The notes: generated by a model not told the origin, from the letters alone. Shown: positions 17,291 through 25,463, counted from the stretch's first letter. The stretch is DNA of 64,000 nucleotides from Gammaproteobacteria bacterium (GCA_018819515.1 JAHJPX010000017.1:186001-250000), one strand, 5' to 3'. Program-made: numbers and translations.

Positions 17291-17293
17291 AGG

Positions 17294-17989
17294 TCAGTCG
17301 CGTTCGCCGGAAAACGCCATCAGCAGGTGCAGCAGGCTGACGAAGACGTTATAGATGTCGAGATACACCGCCAGCGTTGCCGAGACGTAGTTGGTTTCGC
17401 CGCCTTGGACGATACGGTTGATGTCGTACAGGATATAGGCAGAAAACAGCACCACAAAAATCGCCGAGAGGGCCAGCGAAAGCGCAGGGATCTGGAAGAA
17501 CATGTTGGCGATCATCGCCACCAAGCCGAGGAGCAGGCCGGCGAACAGGAATTTGCCAAGGCCCGACAGGTCGCGTTTGGTGGTCGAGGCCACGCCCGCC
17601 AGCGCGAAGAAGATCGCGCCCGTTCCGCCCGCGGCCAGGCCGATCAGCGTACCGCCATTGCTGAAACCCAGCGCAACTTGCAGGATGCGCGAGAGCATCA
17701 GGCCCATGAAGAAGGTGAAGCCCAGCAGCAGCGCGACACCGACGCCGCTGTTCTTGTTTTTCTCGATGCCCCACATGAAGCCCCAAGCGACCCCGATGAA
17801 CAGCAGGAAGGCCATGAAGGGACTGCCGGCGAGGAACGAGAACTGCATCTGGATGCCGACTAATGCGCCTAATACCGTCGGTACCATCGACAGAGCAAGC
17901 AGGGCGTAGGTATTGCGCAGGACGCGGTTGGTTTGCAGCGCCGAACCGCCGGCGGTACCGCCGCGGATGACTTCGTAGTTGCTATTCAT
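17294..17989 (-). CDS. Bax inhibitor-1 / YccA family membrane protein
   Basis: A 231-residue inner-membrane protein with about seven hydrophobic segments, from YALLALSMVPTVLGALVG through LALSAIFVVLFSAYILYD to VFVSLLHLLMAFSGERD. The C-terminal features YDINRIVQGGETNYV and YLDIYNVFVSLL are the BI-1 signature, including the acidic residues tied to ion leak in this family. In E. coli YccA binds and restrains the FtsH protease. A single gene, convergent with rlmD. Confidence 0.92.
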   Translation of the reverse strand: MNSNYEVIRGGTAGGSALQTNRVLRNTYALLALSMVPTVLGALVGIQMQFSFLAGSPFMAFLLFIGVAWGFMWGIEKNKNSGVGVALLLGFTFFMGLMLSRILQVALGFSNGGTLIGLAAGGTGAIFFALAGVASTTKRDLSGLGKFLFAGLLLGLVAMIANMFFQIPALSLALSAIFVVLFSAYILYDINRIVQGGETNYVSATLAVYLDIYNVFVSLLHLLMAFSGERD

Positions 17990-18162
17990 GTGTGGCTTCT
18001 CCTGATTTTGCGTGAATCCAGCCGTTAGAGTGGGGCCGGACCGGGAAGTTTCAAGGCGCGGATGACCCCGCTGGCGACATCGCTGTCGCCCTTCGGCGAC
18101 AGCTTCGACCCTCGCTACTTAACTGACAGCATAACGAAAAATCCTGACAGAGGGGCACGATC

Positions 18163-18648
18163 ATGGTTGAAAGTCGATTTCTCGGTACGCGTAGCCAAAC
18201 TCAGGCGCCTGCCCGCCCGGCTTCGCCGCTGAAAGTGGTCGGGAACTCGGGCTCCGTGGAAAGCAGCCGCAAGAGTGTCGCGGATCGGCGCATCCGGACG
18301 GTTGTGATCGGCTCTCACGGTGTAGTGGGCGCCAACATGGCCCGTTTTCTCAAGCTTTGGGCTGGGAAAAGGTTGGATGTCACCCTGGTCGAGCCGGATT
18401 GCGATGCGCACTGGTCGGATTCCCCTGCAGCCGAGGGGAGCAGTGACGGGTTTTCCGAGTATTTTCCGTACGATCCCCATTGTCTTCAGGATCGCTATGG
18501 CATCCGTGTGATAGGTGCCAGCGTTGCCAGCATCGATCCATATGGCCGCGCCTTGGTGCTGGCAGATGGTTCACGGCTGGAATACGACCGGCTGGAAATC
18601 GCTTCGGGCGCCCGGCTGATCGATCAAGCTGTTTCGGTCGCGGCGTAG
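18163..18648 (+). pseudogene. Truncated flavocytochrome-c-type (FccB/SoxF-like) flavoprotein remnant
   Basis: A 161-residue frame with a good ribosome-binding site (AGGGG). Residues 45-155 resemble the N-terminal FAD domain of sulfide dehydrogenase flavoproteins: RTVVIGSHGVVGANMARFLK, LDVTLVEPDC, then YGIRVIGASVASIDPYGRALVLADG and YDRLEIASGA. The family normally runs to about 400 residues and has GxGxxG and a twin-arginine signal; here the nucleotide motif is GSHGVVG, no export signal is seen, and the protein stops after the first domain. It ends 28 bases before the tRNA-Ser-derived repeat at 18677. A small intact protein is possible; a remnant is more likely. Confidence 0.5.
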
Positions 18649-18676
18649 GGAACAGACGCTTTCGCCGCAGGAGTGT

Positions 18677-18704
18677 TGGCGGAGCGGTGAGATTCGAACT
18701 CACG
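18677..18704. repeat. Direct repeat of tRNA-Ser 3' end (left att-like copy)
   Basis: 28 bases starting TGGCGGAGCGGTGAGATTCG match the 3' end of the intact tRNA-Ser at 20075-20103, in the same orientation and with a single base missing. Weaker similarity continues to about 18745, through an anticodon-arm-like sequence (GGTTTTCGGACCGG). Intact tRNA folding fails: the acceptor strand has six bases and the 5' half is unrecognisable. It is either the outer attachment-site copy of an island or the remains of a second tRNA-Ser. Confidence 0.65.
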
Positions 18705-18815
18705 GCTGTTTCTTCTTGTGCTGGTTTTCGGACCGGCGCGCTTTCCTGTACGACGATTCGCCGTTAAATGCGATAACATCGGGCTATAGCTCAATGTCCA
18801 TTTAATCAAGCAATT

Positions 18816-20033
18816 ATGCATGCGCGAATAGCTTACCTTATCAATCAGTATCCAAAGGTTAGTCACAGTTTCATTCGAAGGGAAATTCTCGCGCTTGAGC
18901 GCCAGGGAATCGATGTTTTGCGAATTGCCCTACGCGGCTGGGATGCCGCTTTGGCAGACGAAGAGGATAAACAAGAACGGACCAAGACCCGCTATGTGCT
19001 TCAGGGCGGTCTTTTCCCTCTATTGCTTGCTTCCCTGAAAGCGCTTATTGGAACGCCAAGGCGCTTCTTCGCTGCATTTGCGCTGGCGATAAGGCTGGGG
19101 TGGAAGGCAGACCGTCCGCTGCTCTATCACATGATGTACCTCGCCGAAGCATGCCATCTTGTACCTTGGATCACTTCTTTCAAAGCGACGCACCTTCATG
19201 CTCATTTCGGAACCAATTCTGCGGAAGTAGCGGCGCTAGCAAGCGCTTTGGGAGGTTTTTCTTATAGCTTCACGGTTCATGGTCCCGATGAATTTGATAG
19301 TCCGGAACTTCTGCACATCAGAGAGAAGGTCAAACGCGCGGCGTTTGTTGTGGGAATCAGTAGCTTTGGCCGCAGTCAGCTGTATCGATGGATAGATTAC
19401 AACGATTGGCCCAAGATTCAGGTGGTCCATTGCGGACTGGAAGCGCGGTTTTATGAAGGCGCAGCTTCAGTAATTCCGCAAACTCGCCGTTTGGTTTGCG
19501 TCGGCAGGCTATGTAAAGCGAAGGGCCAACTCCTACTGCTAGACGCAATGAGTCGCGCGTTGCGCAACGGGGGTGATTTCGAATTGGTGCTGGCGGGGGA
19601 TGGGGAATTGCGCCCAGAGGTTGACTCGGCGATCCAGCGTCTGTCTCTTCAGGGCAAAGTACGAGTGACTGGTTGGATCAGTAGCCAACAAGTGAGGGAC
19701 GAAATTCTTGCGTCTCAAGCGTTGATCCTGCCTACGTTTGCCGAGGGTTTGCCCGTGGTGATCATGGAGGCCATGGCACTTCGCAGACCGATACTGACCA
19801 CTTATGTTGCTGGTATTCCTGAACTGGTTCGTCCTGGAATAGATGGATGGCTTTCCCGGGCGGGAGACATCGACGCACTGGTATCTGTGTTGGAAGAGTA
19901 CCTATCTACATCTGTGGACGAGTTGGCACGTATGGGCGAATCCGCTCACCAGCGGGTAGTGCAAAGGCATTCCATTGATACGGAAGCAGCCAAGTTGGCC
20001 AAACTTTTTCGTGAAGCGCCCCAGCTTCAGTAG
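18816..20033 (+). CDS. GT4-type glycosyltransferase
   Basis: A 405-residue protein of the GT-B fold. The N-terminal domain holds YLINQYPKVSHSFIRREILAL and HLHAHFGTNSAEVA, and the C-terminal domain has RLVCVGRLCKAKGQLLLLDA and the donor-binding region ILPTFAEGLPVVIMEAMA, the EX7E-like motif of family GT4. It resembles WcaL/exopolysaccharide transferases, so it probably adds a sugar to an extracellular or surface polysaccharide at the membrane. GC content and codon use are visibly lower in GC than the neighbours. It is the only gene between the two tRNA-Ser-derived repeats, which suggests horizontal gain. Confidence 0.85.
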   Translation: MHARIAYLINQYPKVSHSFIRREILALERQGIDVLRIALRGWDAALADEEDKQERTKTRYVLQGGLFPLLLASLKALIGTPRRFFAAFALAIRLGWKADRPLLYHMMYLAEACHLVPWITSFKATHLHAHFGTNSAEVAALASALGGFSYSFTVHGPDEFDSPELLHIREKVKRAAFVVGISSFGRSQLYRWIDYNDWPKIQVVHCGLEARFYEGAASVIPQTRRLVCVGRLCKAKGQLLLLDAMSRALRNGGDFELVLAGDGELRPEVDSAIQRLSLQGKVRVTGWISSQQVRDEILASQALILPTFAEGLPVVIMEAMALRRPILTTYVAGIPELVRPGIDGWLSRAGDIDALVSVLEEYLSTSVDELARMGESAHQRVVQRHSIDTEAAKLAKLFREAPQLQ

Positions 20034-20074
20034 ACATCGTCGGGCCTATGGGAAGGTGGTTGCCGCCGGGGTAT

Positions 20075-20164
20075 TGGCGGAAGCGGTGAGATTCGAACTC
20101 ACGAGGGGCGTGAACCCCTGCCGGTTTTCAAGACCGGTGCATTTAACCACTCTGCCACGCTTCC
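20075..20164 (-). tRNA. tRNA-Ser (anticodon TGA)
   Basis: On the minus strand the sequence starts GGAAGCGTGGCAGAGTGG and ends GTTCGAATCTCACCGCTTCC-G-CCA. Acceptor GGAAGCG pairs with CGCTTCC, the anticodon loop is CTTGAAA (TGA), the long variable arm (AGGGG...CCCCT) is typical of class II serine tRNA, and CCA is encoded. Its 3' end faces the glycosyltransferase gene and is duplicated at 18677-18704. Confidence 0.95.
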
Positions 20165-20193
20165 CGCGATCTAGCCAAGCAATTCTACCCGCG

Positions 20194-20646
20194 TTACGGA
20201 TGGTCGGTCCGGGAGGCGTCGGCCCAGCAGTTCGGCGTTTCGTAGATGCGGACACGTTCCAATTGCAGACGATTGCCGTAGGTGGCCTGGTATACGGCGT
20301 CTAGCTTGACGAACGCGATGCGCGCCAGATTCTCGGCGGTCGGCACCGAGTCGAGCAGTACAGTCTTGTGGTCGGGTAGTGTGGCGAGGAAATCGACGAC
20401 CGCGGTGTCGCCCCGATAGGCGAGGAAGGCGTGATCCCATGCGTCTACGATGTGCTGCCTGGCAAGTTCCTTGACGCGGGAGAAGTCCATCACCATGCCG
20501 TTTTCCGGATTGCCGGCCGCGTCGATGATGGTGCCTTCGAGGCTGATTTCGATCGCGTAGCGATGGCCGTGCAAGTGGCGGCACTGGCTATTGTGGTCGG
20601 GGATACGGTGGCCGGCGTCGAACTCGAGGCGACGGGTGATCTGCAT
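20194..20646 (-). CDS. queD: 6-carboxytetrahydropterin synthase QueD
   Basis: A 150-residue protein of the 6-pyruvoyl tetrahydropterin synthase fold. Zinc ligands are in FDAGHRI and CRHLHGHRY; the catalytic pair is the cysteine of QCRH and WDHAF; PTAENLAR and IYETPN complete the family pattern. QueD turns dihydroneopterin triphosphate into 6-carboxytetrahydropterin, an early step of queuosine synthesis. It is divergent from a radical SAM gene across 38 bases. Confidence 0.92.
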   Translation of the reverse strand: MQITRRLEFDAGHRIPDHNSQCRHLHGHRYAIEISLEGTIIDAAGNPENGMVMDFSRVKELARQHIVDAWDHAFLAYRGDTAVVDFLATLPDHKTVLLDSVPTAENLARIAFVKLDAVYQATYGNRLQLERVRIYETPNCWADASRTDHP

Positions 20647-20684
20647 GGGATCGATGATAAGCTGGGACGGTCACCATTATAGCC

Positions 20685-21545
20685 GTGCCCATCATGCTTC
20701 CTCAGTCCGGTCGTCTTACCGTCGAAGACCATTCGCGCAACAGCGCGGGAATGACCTACGTCTATCCGGTGGTGTCGCGACGCGCTGGCGGGATTTCTGT
20801 CGGCATCAACCTCAATCCGAACAGTGCCTGCAACTGGCGGTGTATCTACTGCCAGGTGCCGAACCTTGTTCGCGGCAGGCCGCCGCCGATCGATCTGGCG
20901 CAGTTGCGGGCCGAACTTGACGAGATGCTGGATGCGGTTGTGGTGGGCGATTTTCTCGAAACACGGGTGCCAGACGGGCAGCGTCGTCTCATTGACGTGG
21001 CTTTCTCGGGTAACGGCGAGCCGACCAGCGCAGCGGAATTCCCGCAGGCCGTGGAGATCGTGGTGGGGATTCTGAGGCAGCGGAACCTGTTGCCGGGCGT
21101 GAAGCTGCGTTTGATTACCAACGGCAGCCTGATCGACCGGCGCGGCGTACGGGAGGGTATCGCCGCGATCGGGGCTGGCGGCGGCGAGGTATGGTTCAAA
21201 GTGGATGCGGCGAACAGCGCGGCCATTGCGCGGATCAACGGTAGCCGGACCAAAACGGGAAGCGTCGAACGGCGGTTGAGACTATGCGGTGAGCTATGTC
21301 CGACCTGGGTGCAAACCTGCCTGTTTGCGCTGGACGGACAGTTGCCATCCGAAGCCGAGATTGCGGCGCTGGTCGATTTTCTCGGACGATGCCGCGACAG
21401 TATCCACGGTGTTCATTTATACGGACTGGCTCGCCCGTCGGCCCAGCCCGAAGCGGGGCGCCTGAGTCGGGCGCCGGCATCCTGGCTGGATGCGGTGGCT
21501 GCCTACCTACGACAAGAAGGGCTGACCACGAAGGTCAACCCCTGA
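20685..21545 (+). CDS. Radical SAM protein, uncharacterised
   Basis: About 286 residues; a GTG at 20685 and an ATG at 20694 are both possible starts and neither has a strong ribosome-binding site. The iron-sulfur motif is CNWRCIYCQ (Cx3Cx2C) near residue 50. FSGNGEPTSAAEFPQ is the GGE-like SAM-binding element and LRLITNGSL, FKVDAAN follow the radical SAM barrel. It is longer than QueE and lacks its features, so it is not the missing queuosine enzyme by sequence, despite lying next to queD. The substrate is unknown. Confidence 0.8.
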   Translation: MPIMLPQSGRLTVEDHSRNSAGMTYVYPVVSRRAGGISVGINLNPNSACNWRCIYCQVPNLVRGRPPPIDLAQLRAELDEMLDAVVVGDFLETRVPDGQRRLIDVAFSGNGEPTSAAEFPQAVEIVVGILRQRNLLPGVKLRLITNGSLIDRRGVREGIAAIGAGGGEVWFKVDAANSAAIARINGSRTKTGSVERRLRLCGELCPTWVQTCLFALDGQLPSEAEIAALVDFLGRCRDSIHGVHLYGLARPSAQPEAGRLSRAPASWLDAVAAYLRQEGLTTKVNP

Positions 21546-21560
21546 TTCCATGCAGTCGGG

Positions 21561-21857
21561 TCAGGCGGACTTCCTCATCGACGTCCTTGCCAACTTCTTG
21601 AGATTCTTGAATTTTTCCGGATCGGTTGCCTTGAGGTATTCGACGACCTCGTAGTCCTCGCGCCGGATGCGGGCAATGTCAATCTGCTCGATGTGCACCA
21701 AGCGGAGCAGTTGCTGGACTGGGCGGGGAATGTTGCGGCCGCTTTCGTAACGTGATCCGCCGCTTTGCGTGACACCTAGCTTGGACCAGAACTGCTGCTG
21801 GTTCATGCCCAGCTTGCGCCGGACCTCGCGGACATCGATTTTCTCGATTGATTTCAT
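21561..21857 (-). CDS. Small XRE-type helix-turn-helix regulator
   Basis: A 98-residue protein. Residues 8-45 (VREVRRKLGMNQQQFWSKLGVTQSGGSRYESGR) form a Cro/C1-type helix-turn-helix; the C-terminal half is charged (DIARIRREDYEVVEYLK). Alone in the locus with no toxin partner visible; it may be a stand-alone regulator. The DNA upstream (21858-22000) is lower in GC than the surroundings and likely holds its promoter. Confidence 0.75.
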   Translation of the reverse strand: MKSIEKIDVREVRRKLGMNQQQFWSKLGVTQSGGSRYESGRNIPRPVQQLLRLVHIEQIDIARIRREDYEVVEYLKATDPEKFKNLKKLARTSMRKSA

Positions 21858-22054
21858 GCCTGGGTTCCTCTTTCACAATACGATGACTGGGTATGACATC
21901 AGCGGTTATTGATAGTACCGAAGTCATATGGCCTATAGCATAGCCGGTATTTCAATGCCATACAAGGGGCCCGTTTGGCTCACAGCCGCGGGGTGTTTGC
22001 GTCGCATCCCGGTGGGAATTCATGACGGCGTGACGATTGGCCGGAGAGCGCGCA

Positions 22055-22060
22055 TATAAT
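22055..22060 (+). promoter_or_regulatory. Probable -10 element (TATAAT) for lysC
   Basis: A perfect TATAAT 40 bases before the lysC start. A GTGACG about 19 bases upstream may serve as a poor -35. Confidence 0.5.
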
Positions 22061-22099
22061 GACGAGCTTTTTTACATAGACCGAACCAACACTTTCGTC

Positions 22100-23341
22100 A
22101 TGGCACTCATCGTCCAGAAATACGGCGGCACCTCCATGGGGTCGCCGGATCGTATCCGCAATGTGGCCCGGCGCGTGGCGCGCTGGAAGGCGCAGGGCCA
22201 CCAACTGGTGGTGGTGGTTTCCGCCATGAGCGGCGAGACCAATCGCCTGATCGCGCTCGCCAAGGAAGTATCGGGAAAGCCGGACCCGCGCGAACTGGAT
22301 GTCGTGATGTCGACCGGTGAGCAAGTGTCCATTGCCCTGCTTGCCATGGCGCTTAAGGACATTGGCGTCAAGGCGAAGAGCTACACGGGGGGGCAGGTCA
22401 AGGTGTTGACCGACAACGCCTTCACCAAGGCGCGAATTCTCGATATCGAGTCCGCGAAGATGCGGCGCGACCTCGACAACGACAACGTGGTCATCGTCGC
22501 CGGCTTCCAGGGTGTCGACGAGAGCGGCAACATCACGACACTCGGACGTGGTGGTTCCGACACGTCTGGCGTGGCGTTGGCCGCCGCGTTGAAAGCGGAA
22601 GAGTGCCAGATCTACACCGACGTCGACGGCGTGTACACTACCGATCCCCGCATCGTGCCGCATGCCCGCAAGCTGGATCGCATCACCTTCGAGGAAATGC
22701 TTGAAATGGCCAGCCTCGGCTCCAAGGTTCTACAAATCCGTTCGGTTGAATTCGCGGGCAAGTACAAGGTCAAGCTGCGCGTGCTGTCGAGCTTCGAGGA
22801 AGAAGGCCAGGAAACCAGCGGCACACTGATCACTTTCGAGGAAGATACCAAGATGGAACAACCGATCATTTCCGGCATCGCTTTCAACCGCGACGAGGCC
22901 AAGCTGACCGTGCAGGGTGTTCCCGACCGCCCCGGCATCGCCTACCAGATTCTTGGTCCGATTGCCGATGCCAACATCGATATCGACATGATCATCCAGA
23001 ACGTTGGCCACGATGGCACAACCGATTTCTCGTTCACCGTGCCGCGTGGCGAATTCGCTCGCGCCAAGAGTATTCTCGAGGAGCAAATTCGTCCGCACGT
23101 CGGCGCGCGCGCCATCGAAGGCGACGACCATATCTGCAAAGTGTCGGCGGTCGGTGTCGGCATGCGTTCCCATCCCGGCGTCGCCAGCAAGATGTTCCGC
23201 GCTCTCGCCGAGGAAGGCATCAACATCCAGATGATTTCGACTTCAGAGATCAAGATTTCCGTCGTCGTGGATGAAAAGTACCTCGAACTGGCTGTGCGTG
23301 TTCTGCACAGCACTTTCGGACTCGACCAGGCTGTCGCCTGA
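22100..23341 (+). CDS. lysC: Aspartate kinase
   Basis: A 413-residue enzyme that phosphorylates aspartate, the first step to lysine, threonine and methionine. The kinase part starts IVQKYGGTSMGS and contains VVVVSAMSGETNRL, FQGVDESGNITTLGRGGSDTSG and the YTDVDGVYTTDPR aspartate site. Two ACT domains follow (from about residue 265), including VGVGMRSHPGVASKMFRALAEEGINI split over the second. This is the single-chain, feedback-controlled beta-type kinase. The same pathway gene dapA lies about 10 kb upstream. Confidence 0.95.
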   Translation: MALIVQKYGGTSMGSPDRIRNVARRVARWKAQGHQLVVVVSAMSGETNRLIALAKEVSGKPDPRELDVVMSTGEQVSIALLAMALKDIGVKAKSYTGGQVKVLTDNAFTKARILDIESAKMRRDLDNDNVVIVAGFQGVDESGNITTLGRGGSDTSGVALAAALKAEECQIYTDVDGVYTTDPRIVPHARKLDRITFEEMLEMASLGSKVLQIRSVEFAGKYKVKLRVLSSFEEEGQETSGTLITFEEDTKMEQPIISGIAFNRDEAKLTVQGVPDRPGIAYQILGPIADANIDIDMIIQNVGHDGTTDFSFTVPRGEFARAKSILEEQIRPHVGARAIEGDDHICKVSAVGVGMRSHPGVASKMFRALAEEGINIQMISTSEIKISVVVDEKYLELAVRVLHSTFGLDQAVA

Positions 23342-23385
23342 GTTTGACCCCCGGTGCTCGGAGCGGGTATCATCGCGCTCCTTCC

Positions 23386-23478
23386 GGAGAAGTGGCCGAG
23401 TGGTCGAAGGCACTCCCCTGCTAAGGGAGCATGCGGGCAAAACCTGCATCGAGGGTTCGAATCCCTCCTTCTCCGCCA
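23386..23478 (+). tRNA. tRNA-Ser (anticodon GCT)
   Basis: GGAGAAG pairs with CTTCTCC at the ends, the anticodon stem-loop is CTCCCCTGCTAAGGGAG with GCT, a long variable arm (ATGCGGGCAAAACCTGCAT) follows, the T arm has GGTTCGAAT, and CCA is encoded. Confidence 0.95.
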
Positions 23479-23511
23479 GATTTTCAGCCTGTAGCACGTT
23501 CGGGCTGTTGC

Positions 23512-23548
23512 GAATATCCCGCGAAGCGTGACGTTCCGCGGGATATTC
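23512..23548 (+). terminator. Hairpin after tRNA-Ser(GCT)
   Basis: GAATATCCCGCG and CGCGGGATATTC form a perfect 12-bp stem around a 13-base loop, followed by ATTTTC. It lies between the tRNA and the hydrolase gene and is likely to end tRNA transcription. Confidence 0.6.
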
Positions 23549-23577
23549 ATTTTCACCAAGGCTTTCGACTTCCAACG

Positions 23578-24471
23578 ATGATCCCAATAGTCTTGGCAGG
23601 CGTATTCAGCGCAGGGTTGTTGGGCTGGTTCTTGCGCAGGATGGTGCATCGCAGTCTTGCACCGGAGCGCATTCCGGAAACAGTAACGCCATCCGACCTG
23701 GGACTGGAATATCGCGACGTTCGAATTGCCACGGAAAACGGGAAATCGCTGTTTGGATGGTTCATTCCGGCAGCCAACGCAGGAGACACGCCAGCGGTTG
23801 TTGTTCTCCACGGCTGGGGCGGCAATGCGGAAATGATGCTGCCCTTGGCACGTCCGCTCCACGAAGCCGGTTTGTCGGTTCTGTTTTTCGATGTGCGTTG
23901 TCATGGCATGAGCGACGAGGACAGCTTTGTCTCTCTGCCGCGATTTGCCGAAGACGCCGAACATGCGGTCGATTGGCTGCACGGACAAGCGGGAGTCGAT
24001 CCCGCCCGCATCGCTGTATTTGGCCATTCGGTCGGTGCTGGTGCCGCTTTGCTCCTTGCATCGAGGCGACCGGATATTGCAGCCGTAGTAAGTCTGGCTG
24101 CCTTCGCGCACCCCGTTACAATGATGCGGCGCTGGTTGGCGGCCAGGCGGGTTCCCTATCTGCCGGTCGGCTGGTTGCTCATGCGCTACGTCGAACTGGT
24201 CATCGGACATCGCTTCGACGACATCGCTCCGCTGAACACCATCAGCAAGGTTCGCTGCCCGACGCTGTTGATCCACGGCACAGCGGACGAGACCGTCCCA
24301 TTGGCCGAAGCTCTGGCGATCCATGCGGCGCGCGCCGGAGATCATGTCGAGATGAAGGCCATCGCCGGCAGCCACGATGATTTTCACGACCTCGAACAGG
24401 AAGTTCCCGTACTGGTGAGCTTTCTGTCCGGTGCCGTCGATCATCCTCGTTCCGTCGGGTGGGGTGTGTAG
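23578..24471 (+). CDS. Membrane-anchored alpha/beta hydrolase
   Basis: A 297-residue protein; ATG at 23578 gives an N-terminal membrane anchor (MIPIVLAGVFSAGLLGWFLR). The hydrolase fold follows with VVVLHGWGGNAEMM (oxyanion hole), the nucleophile elbow FGHSVGAGAA with the catalytic serine, DETVPL with the likely acid, and AGSHDDFHD with the histidine. Substrate unknown; the domain belongs to the serine aminopeptidase S33 / BAAT-like hydrolases. Its stop codon touches the GTG of the next gene, so the pair is coupled. Confidence 0.85.
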   Translation: MIPIVLAGVFSAGLLGWFLRRMVHRSLAPERIPETVTPSDLGLEYRDVRIATENGKSLFGWFIPAANAGDTPAVVVLHGWGGNAEMMLPLARPLHEAGLSVLFFDVRCHGMSDEDSFVSLPRFAEDAEHAVDWLHGQAGVDPARIAVFGHSVGAGAALLLASRRPDIAAVVSLAAFAHPVTMMRRWLAARRVPYLPVGWLLMRYVELVIGHRFDDIAPLNTISKVRCPTLLIHGTADETVPLAEALAIHAARAGDHVEMKAIAGSHDDFHDLEQEVPVLVSFLSGAVDHPRSVGWGV

Positions 24472-25047
24472 GTGGAATCCTTCCTGATCTCGACCGGGAT
24501 CGTCGCTCTAGCCGAGGTCGGCGACAAGACGCAACTTCTCGCCTTCATACTCGCGGCGAAGTTTCGCAAACCCGTCCCGATCGTGCTTGGTATCCTGACC
24601 GCGACCATCGCCAATCATGCCTTCGCCGGCGCTCTCGGGTCATGGATCACCTCGGTCGTTTCGGCGGACTTGCTGCGCTGGATACTTGGCCTGTCCTTCC
24701 TTGGCATGGCGGTGTGGACGCTGATTCCCGACGAGTTCGATGAAGACGACGCGAAATTCACCCGCTACGGCGTGTTCGGCACGACGTTGATCGCTTTCTT
24801 CCTCGCCGAAATGGGCGACAAGACGCAGATCGCCACCGTGGCGTTGGCTGCGCAATACAACTCCGTTGTCACGGTGGTTGCCGGTACGACGCTCGGCATG
24901 ATGATTGCCAATGTGCCCGCCGTCCTGCTCGGCGACCGCATCGCGCACAGGATGCCAACCCGCTTGGTGCACGGTATTGCCGCCGCCATATTCGCGATCC
25001 TTGGATTGGTCGTGCTACTCGGTGTGGGTAAAAGATTCGGAATCTGA
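24472..25047 (+). CDS. TMEM165/GDT1 family cation exporter (MntX-like)
   Basis: A 191-residue membrane protein with six hydrophobic segments in two similar halves. Each half carries the family signature E-x-G-D-K-T: ALAEVGDKTQLLAF near residue 15 and FLAEMGDKTQIATV near 112. Members export Mn2+ or Ca2+ in exchange for protons; in bacteria the role is usually manganese efflux. The GTG at 24472 directly follows the hydrolase stop. No yybP-ykoY manganese riboswitch is seen in front of the pair. Confidence 0.9.
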   Translation: MESFLISTGIVALAEVGDKTQLLAFILAAKFRKPVPIVLGILTATIANHAFAGALGSWITSVVSADLLRWILGLSFLGMAVWTLIPDEFDEDDAKFTRYGVFGTTLIAFFLAEMGDKTQIATVALAAQYNSVVTVVAGTTLGMMIANVPAVLLGDRIAHRMPTRLVHGIAAAIFAILGLVVLLGVGKRFGI

Positions 25048-25078
25048 TTCAGGCGCGACAACAGCGGCAATTTGCTTG

Positions 25079-25084
25079 TATAAT
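25079..25084 (+). promoter_or_regulatory. Probable -10 element (TATAAT) for tRNA-Arg
   Basis: A perfect TATAAT 16 bases before the tRNA-Arg 5' end, with GCGACA at 25055-25060 as a possible -35 (spacing 18). Confidence 0.55.
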
Positions 25085-25099
25085 GTGCAACCTTTCAAC

Positions 25100-25176
25100 G
25101 CGCCCGTAGCTCAGTTGGATAGAGTACCTGGCTACGAACCAGGGGGTCGTGGGTTCGAATCCTGCCGGGCGCGCCA
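25100..25176 (+). tRNA. tRNA-Arg (anticodon ACG)
   Basis: 77 bases. GCGCCCG pairs with CGGGCGC, the D arm is AGCTCAGTTGGATAGAG, the anticodon loop is CTACGAA (ACG), the T arm holds GGTTCGAATC, and GCCA closes the molecule. Confidence 0.96.
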
Positions 25177-25197
25177 GTATGACAAACAGGCGGACGG

Positions 25198-25226
25198 CCA
25201 CCGTAGATGGTGGTTAGTTTGTTTTT
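25198..25226 (+). terminator. Terminator-like hairpin after tRNA-Arg
   Basis: CCACC and GGTGG form a short stem followed by TTAGTTTGTTTTT. The stem is weak but the T tract is good. Confidence 0.45.
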
Positions 25227-25244
25227 CGGAGAGTTGTTTCAGCC

Positions 25245-25463
25245 ATGGCCGATACCCTGTATTGCTACCACTGCCGCACGTATCATCCGCGGGAAGAAAT
25301 GCGACAGATCGACACCAAAGGCGGCAAGCGTTGGCGTTGCATCAAGAGCATCGAGGCAACCAAGCGCAGTGTCGCGGAGCGCGAGGCGTTTGGGCGACAG
25401 ATGACCGCCATCAACAAGGCGGAAGCTCAGAGCAAGGCCCGCATTCTCAACGGCCAGAACTGA
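25245..25463 (+). CDS. Small zinc-ribbon-like protein
   Basis: A 72-residue basic protein beginning MADTLYCYHCRTYHPREEM, with CYHC and a third cysteine in WRCIKSI, so a metal-binding knuckle is likely. The C-terminal half is a charged helix (KRSVAEREAFGRQMTAINKA). GGAGA lies about 12 bases before the ATG. No known function. Confidence 0.65.
   Translation: MADTLYCYHCRTYHPREEMRQIDTKGGKRWRCIKSIEATKRSVAEREAFGRQMTAINKAEAQSKARILNGQN

Noticed and set aside
18677..18765. The tRNA-Ser-like fragment as a tRNA for selenocysteine (its 5' side contains ATCGTCGT as in tRNA-Sec).
   Set aside because: No long acceptor pairing, no UCA anticodon, and the variable arm does not pair. Similarity to tRNA-Ser is confined to the 3' part.
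20685..21545. Radical SAM protein as QueE.
   Set aside because: It is longer, and the region around the cysteine motif differs from QueE; only the neighbour queD suggests it.
21561..21857. XRE-type gene as half of a toxin-antitoxin pair.
   Set aside because: No short toxin-like frame was found on either side; lysC is downstream on the other strand.
24472..25047. Manganese riboswitch in front of the TMEM165-like exporter.
   Set aside because: The gene is directly coupled to the hydrolase stop codon, leaving no leader; nothing riboswitch-like was seen before the hydrolase either.
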